NCBI GenBank assembly: GCA_963621995.1 | Contig: CAVFFZ010000010.1 | Location: forward strand, 1 to 43,130 | Length of the DNA stretch: 43,130 nucleotides | Direction: 5' to 3' | Source of the DNA: UMGS1663 sp963621995 | Lineage (GTDB): Bacteria; Bacillota; Clostridia; TANB77; CAG-508 | Shown: positions 40,148-43,130 of the stretch, piece after piece | Position numbering within the stretch: the first letter of the stretch is position 1 | How the letters are laid out: each line of letters starts with the position of its first letter | The notes under the pieces: generated by a model | What the model was told of the DNA's origin: nothing | Database searches by the model: none | The model's input: only the letters and a program-made list of their open reading frames with translations | Position numbers and translations under genes: made by a program

Positions 40148-41417
40148 TTATATATTCATTCCTGCCGTATACCCTGTAGAATATGCTATTTGAAGATTAA
40201 ATCCCCCTGTATATGCATCTACATCAATTATTTCTCCTGCAAAATATAATCCTTCTACAATTTTAGACTCCATTGTTTTTGGGTTTATTTCCTTTATGCT
40301 AATTCCTCCAGCTGTAACTATTGCCTCTTCTATTGGTCTAAAACCTTTTATTTCTATTTCAAATCCTTTCAATTTTTTTAATAATTCTAATCTTTCTTCT
40401 TTTGTAACAGAATTTATTTTCTTTTCCCCATCTAATTTTGTAAGTTCTAAAACTGGTAAAATCATTTTGGATGGTAATAAATCTTGAAGTCCATTTTGTA
40501 AATCTTTATTTTTATATTTTTCAAAATCTCTTTTAATTCTATTATCTAATTTTGTTTCATCTAAAGCTGGTTTTAAATCTATTTTTAATGCAATTTTAGT
40601 TTCTTTAAATTTTTCTTCTATATTTTTGTATCTTAACAAATGTGCTGATGAGCTAAGTATTGTAGGTCCCGATACTCCAAAATGTGTAAATAGCATTTCC
40701 CCAAAATCTTCATAAATAATCTTGTTAGTTTCTTTATCCAGTAATGTTATTCCTACATTTTTTAAACTTAATCCTTGCAATTGTTTGCAAAATTTTAATG
40801 ATTCTTCTGAGGCTGTTAATGGCACAAGTGATGGTTTTATTTTTTCTATGCTATGTCCTAATTCTTTTGCTATTTCATATCCATCTCCAGTAGAACCTGT
40901 TGCAGGATAGCTTTTTCCTCCTGTTGCTAAAATAATTTTGTCTGCATTTATTTTTTCTCCATTTTCTAGAATAACTCCTATAGCCCTTTTCCCTCCATCA
41001 ACTTCTTCTACTAGAATTTTTTTTACTTTCGTATTGGCTTTCATTTGGACTTTTAAGCTATTTAGTTTTTTTATAAGTGCATTTAATACATCTTGTGAAT
41101 GATCAGACACAGGGAATATTCTATTTCCTCTTTCTTCCTTTACTTCTACATGTTGGTCTTTTAATAAATTTATTATATCCTCATTTGTATAATTTTGAAA
41201 ACTACTATATAAAAATCTTCCATTGCCAGGAATATTTGAAATAAATTCTTCCATAGGGATAGAAGATGTAATATTGCACCTTCCTTTTCCCGTTATTAGT
41301 AATTTTCTTCCCAAGCTATTCATTTTTTCAAGTATTGTTACACTATTTCCATTTTCAGCACTACTAATTGCCGCCATCATTCCTGCTGGTCCCCCGACCT
41401 ATAACAATTACTTTCAT
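40148..41417 (-). pseudogene. BaiN/HI0933-family flavoprotein with frameshift at the FAD motif
   Basis: From the ATG at 41417 (GGAGG upstream) the frame reads MKVIVIG and then leaves the protein frame. The frame from 41390 continues GPAGMMAAISSAENGNSVTI, LGRKLLITGKGRCNIT, TGGKSYPATGSTGDGYEIA and ends FNLQIAYSTGYTAG, the full pattern of the BaiN/HI0933 family. A single extra base at about 41396 (GGTCGGGGGACC instead of GGTGGGGGACC) explains it, breaking the GGGPAG dinucleotide-binding loop. A shorter protein from the internal ATG (41380) would lack that loop. It may be a true mutation or an assembly error. Confidence 0.85.
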
Positions 41418-41428
41418 TTTTCCTCCTA

Positions 41429-42673
41429 TTACATTATATTTTGTATTGCTTTTAATACTCCTAATTTTCCATATTCATATGTAAGGCCTCCTTGCATAAA
41501 TGCAATATAAGGTTCACGTATTGGTCCATCACAAGAAAGTTCTATTGAAGAACCCTGGGTAAATGCTCCCGCTGCCATAATAACTTGGTCTGTATAACCT
41601 GGCATATCCCATGGCATAGGCATTGAGCTTGAATCTACTGGTGAGCCCATTTGTATTCCTTGACAATATTTTATTAATTTTTCTTTATCTTTAAAAATAA
41701 TATTTTGAACTATGTCTGCCCTTTCACTTTCTGCTTTTGGCTCTACTTCATAGCCTAACTCTTCTAACATTTTACTTGCAAATACTGCTGTTTTTAAGCT
41801 TGAAGCCACAACTGATGGAGCTAAAAATAGGCCTTGCAAAATTGATTTGTTAATTCCTAAAGTTGGTCCAACTTCTTTTCCTTCACCTGGTGCAGTTAAT
41901 CTTTGTGCAACTAAATTTACTAAATCTCTTCTACCTACAACATATGCTCCATTTGGTGCTATACCTCCACCTAAATTTTTTATAAGTGAACCTACTGCAA
42001 TGTCTGCCCCTACTTCTATTGGTTCTTTAGTAGTAACAAATTCACAATAACAATTATCTATCATTATTATTACATTTTTGTCTATTTTTTTTATTAATTT
42101 TATTACTTTTTCTAGCTTATTTATTGTAATGCTCTTTCTGGTAGAATATCCTTTAGAACGTTGAATTTCTATTAGCTTTACATTTCCTTGTTTCAATCTT
42201 TGCTCTATTTTTTCATAATCAAAATCATCATTTACTAAATCAATTTGCTCATATTTTACATTATAAGATTTAAGTGATGCAGGATTATCTACAATTCCAA
42301 TAACTTCATCTAATGTATCATATGGCTTTCCAGTAATACTAAGCATTACATCATTTGGTCTTAAAAGTCCAAATAACGTTACAGTTAAAGCATGCGTTCC
42401 TGAAATAAATTGGCTTCTTACTAAACTATCTTCTGCCTTAAAAACTTCAGCAAATACTTTTTCTATTGTATCTCTACCAATATCTCCATAGCCATAACCT
42501 GTTGTACTTCCAAAGTGTATTTCTGAAATTTGATTTTTTTGAAATGCTTTTAATACTTTTAAGCTATTTTGTGTGCAATTTTCTTCTATTTGCTTACATA
42601 TATTTTCCACATCTTTTTCAACTTTTGTTGATAACTCTTCTATTTTTTTACTTATTCCAAACTCTTCGTACAT
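41429..42673 (-). CDS. Methionine gamma-lyase-family PLP enzyme (YnbB-like)
   Basis: This 414-residue PLP-dependent protein belongs to the family annotated as methionine gamma-lyase/aluminium-resistance protein. Seen are FGSTTGYGYGDIGRDTIEKV near 54, SQFISGTHALTVTLFGLLRP near 85 and MIDNCYCEF with the lysine-bearing SLIKNLGGGIAPNGAYVVGR near 230, in which Lys is the likely PLP anchor. SPVDSSSMPMPWDMPGYTDQ near 343 is family-typical. The substrate is uncertain; members are not proven methionine lyases. It lies 12 bases before the flavoprotein ATG. AAGGAGA precedes its own ATG. Confidence 0.9.
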   Translation of the reverse strand: MYEEFGISKKIEELSTKVEKDVENICKQIEENCTQNSLKVLKAFQKNQISEIHFGSTTGYGYGDIGRDTIEKVFAEVFKAEDSLVRSQFISGTHALTVTLFGLLRPNDVMLSITGKPYDTLDEVIGIVDNPASLKSYNVKYEQIDLVNDDFDYEKIEQRLKQGNVKLIEIQRSKGYSTRKSITINKLEKVIKLIKKIDKNVIIMIDNCYCEFVTTKEPIEVGADIAVGSLIKNLGGGIAPNGAYVVGRRDLVNLVAQRLTAPGEGKEVGPTLGINKSILQGLFLAPSVVASSLKTAVFASKMLEELGYEVEPKAESERADIVQNIIFKDKEKLIKYCQGIQMGSPVDSSSMPMPWDMPGYTDQVIMAAGAFTQGSSIELSCDGPIREPYIAFMQGGLTYEYGKLGVLKAIQNIM

Positions 42674-42831
42674 TTATTTTCTCTCCTTTTTAATTACTTT
42701 TATATTATAGCATTTTTGTATTTATTATTCAATAAAAATTGCTTAAAACAACCTTTATTATTATCTTTTAATTTTTCTTTTTATTTATCCCATTCTTTTA
42801 GTATTTTTTAGAAAAATGGTTAAACTTTTAG

Positions 42832-42860
42832 TTGACCTTCACTTTATTTTATGGTAGTAT
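42832..42860 (+). promoter_or_regulatory. Promoter for the 48-residue gene
   Basis: TTGACC and TAGTAT are 17 bases apart. TATAAA overlaps the latter with a longer spacer. The ATG follows about 30 bases later. Confidence 0.55.
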
Positions 42861-42888
42861 AAATTAATAGTAAAAGGTGGTGTTTATT

Positions 42889-43035
42889 ATGGATACAAAA
42901 TCTAAAAAAGAAATTGAAATTATTTCAGGTAATGGAAAAGATTTAAATATTTCTCCTGTTTATGACCATATTGACATAGAAAAACCAAATGTAAAAAAGG
43001 AAAAGAAAAAAATTATAATTCCAAAGAACAAATAG
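42889..43035 (+). CDS. Small conserved-looking basic protein (48 residues)
   Basis: The 48-residue protein reads KEIEIISGNGKDLNISPVYD near residues 7-26, then IDIEKPNVKK and a lysine-rich end IIIPKNK. It has no membrane helix. I remember short Clostridia proteins with a similar SGNG-DLNISPVYDH pattern, but no function is known. GGTGGTG lies eight bases before the ATG. The gene has its own promoter, and its stop codon sits within the terminator stem. Confidence 0.7.
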   Translation: MDTKSKKEIEIISGNGKDLNISPVYDHIDIEKPNVKKEKKKIIIPKNK

Positions 43036-43060
43036 AAAAGGATAACTTTTCTATTATTTT
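43031..43060 (+). terminator. Terminator overlapping the stop of the 48-residue gene
   Basis: AATAGAAAAG and CTTTTCTATT form a perfect 10-bp stem, followed by ATTTTTTC. The left arm includes the TAG stop. Confidence 0.9.
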
Positions 43061-43086
43061 TTCTCTTTTTGGTAATAAAATAAAAA

Positions 43087-43119
43087 AAGCAATATAGTTT
43101 TATGTTTGCTATATTGCTT
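43087..43119. terminator. Terminator at window end, probably for a minus-strand gene beyond the window
   Basis: AAGCAATATAG and CTATATTGCTT form a perfect 11-bp stem. The minus strand carries TTTTTTTA after it, so it likely ends a convergent gene located past 43130. Confidence 0.75.
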
Positions 43120-43130
43120 CTTTTATACTT

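Noticed and set aside
1..43130. CRISPR array
   Set aside because: No regularly spaced direct repeats of 25-40 bases and no cas-like proteins were found.

Overview
The window is AT-rich DNA from a spore-forming, low-GC Clostridia-type Firmicute, most likely an uncultured gut lineage (the lineage is an inference). Supporting signs are a full-length sigK, IreB/RuvX/DUF1292, SepF/DivIVA, rpsO-pnp, cmk-plsC-rpsA, strong GGAGG ribosome sites and Clostridia-style intergenic repeats. Most genes lie on the minus strand.

Layout. 1-1,800: decayed fragments (a YhcG/DUF1016 nuclease tail), a TagA/WecG glycosyltransferase and an unknown membrane protein. 1,900-7,070: the ireB-ruvX-DUF1292 core, preceded by an unusual three-gene cluster: a small secreted or two-helix VirB2-like membrane protein, a 793-residue receiver-like/AT-hook/ParA-MinD-like ATPase, and a membrane-anchored GAF plus degenerate GGDEF protein. 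This is the best candidate for an undescribed system. 7,290-14,280: tspO, sigK, a GH3 hexosaminidase, a DUF368 lipid-carrier transporter, a U32 protein, a damaged ParE/RelE toxin-antitoxin pair, a CmpB-type membrane protein and an O-methyltransferase. 14,348-21,314: typA, rpsA, plsC, cmk, a P-loop/Asp23-like fusion and a GT-C glycosyltransferase. 21,536-22,424: a VbhA-like antitoxin with a Fic enzyme. 22,583-28,605: a GT2 glycosyltransferase, pnp, rpsO, a small unknown gene and an L,D-transpeptidase.

28,811-30,187 holds a tRNA-Val/Asp/Phe operon and rplM-rpsI on the plus strand. 30,530-37,047 holds a prepilin-like gene, divIVA, sepF, an HlyD-like protein, miaA, a membrane protein and mutL. 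37,273-40,146 is accessory: two tandem cysteine-rich peptides, an insertion-sequence-like end, the tail of a large conjugative-element protein, a secreted V8-like serine protease and a membrane-anchored protein. 40,148-43,130 holds a BaiN-family flavoprotein with a frameshift in its FAD-binding motif, a methionine gamma-lyase-family enzyme and a 48-residue gene with its own promoter.

Functional threads: translation and RNA turnover (S1, S9, S13-type leader genes L13/S15, PNPase, TypA, MiaA, and the U32/O-methyltransferase pair that may modify wobble uridine); envelope and division (SepF, DivIVA, L,D-transpeptidase, PlsC, DUF368, glycosyltransferases); sporulation (SigK, possibly the cysteine-rich peptides). 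Mobile DNA has left mostly ruins: broken genes, palindromes and recurring GTCCC/GGGAC or GGGGCTGT motifs. All family names come from reading motifs by eye; no database search was run.
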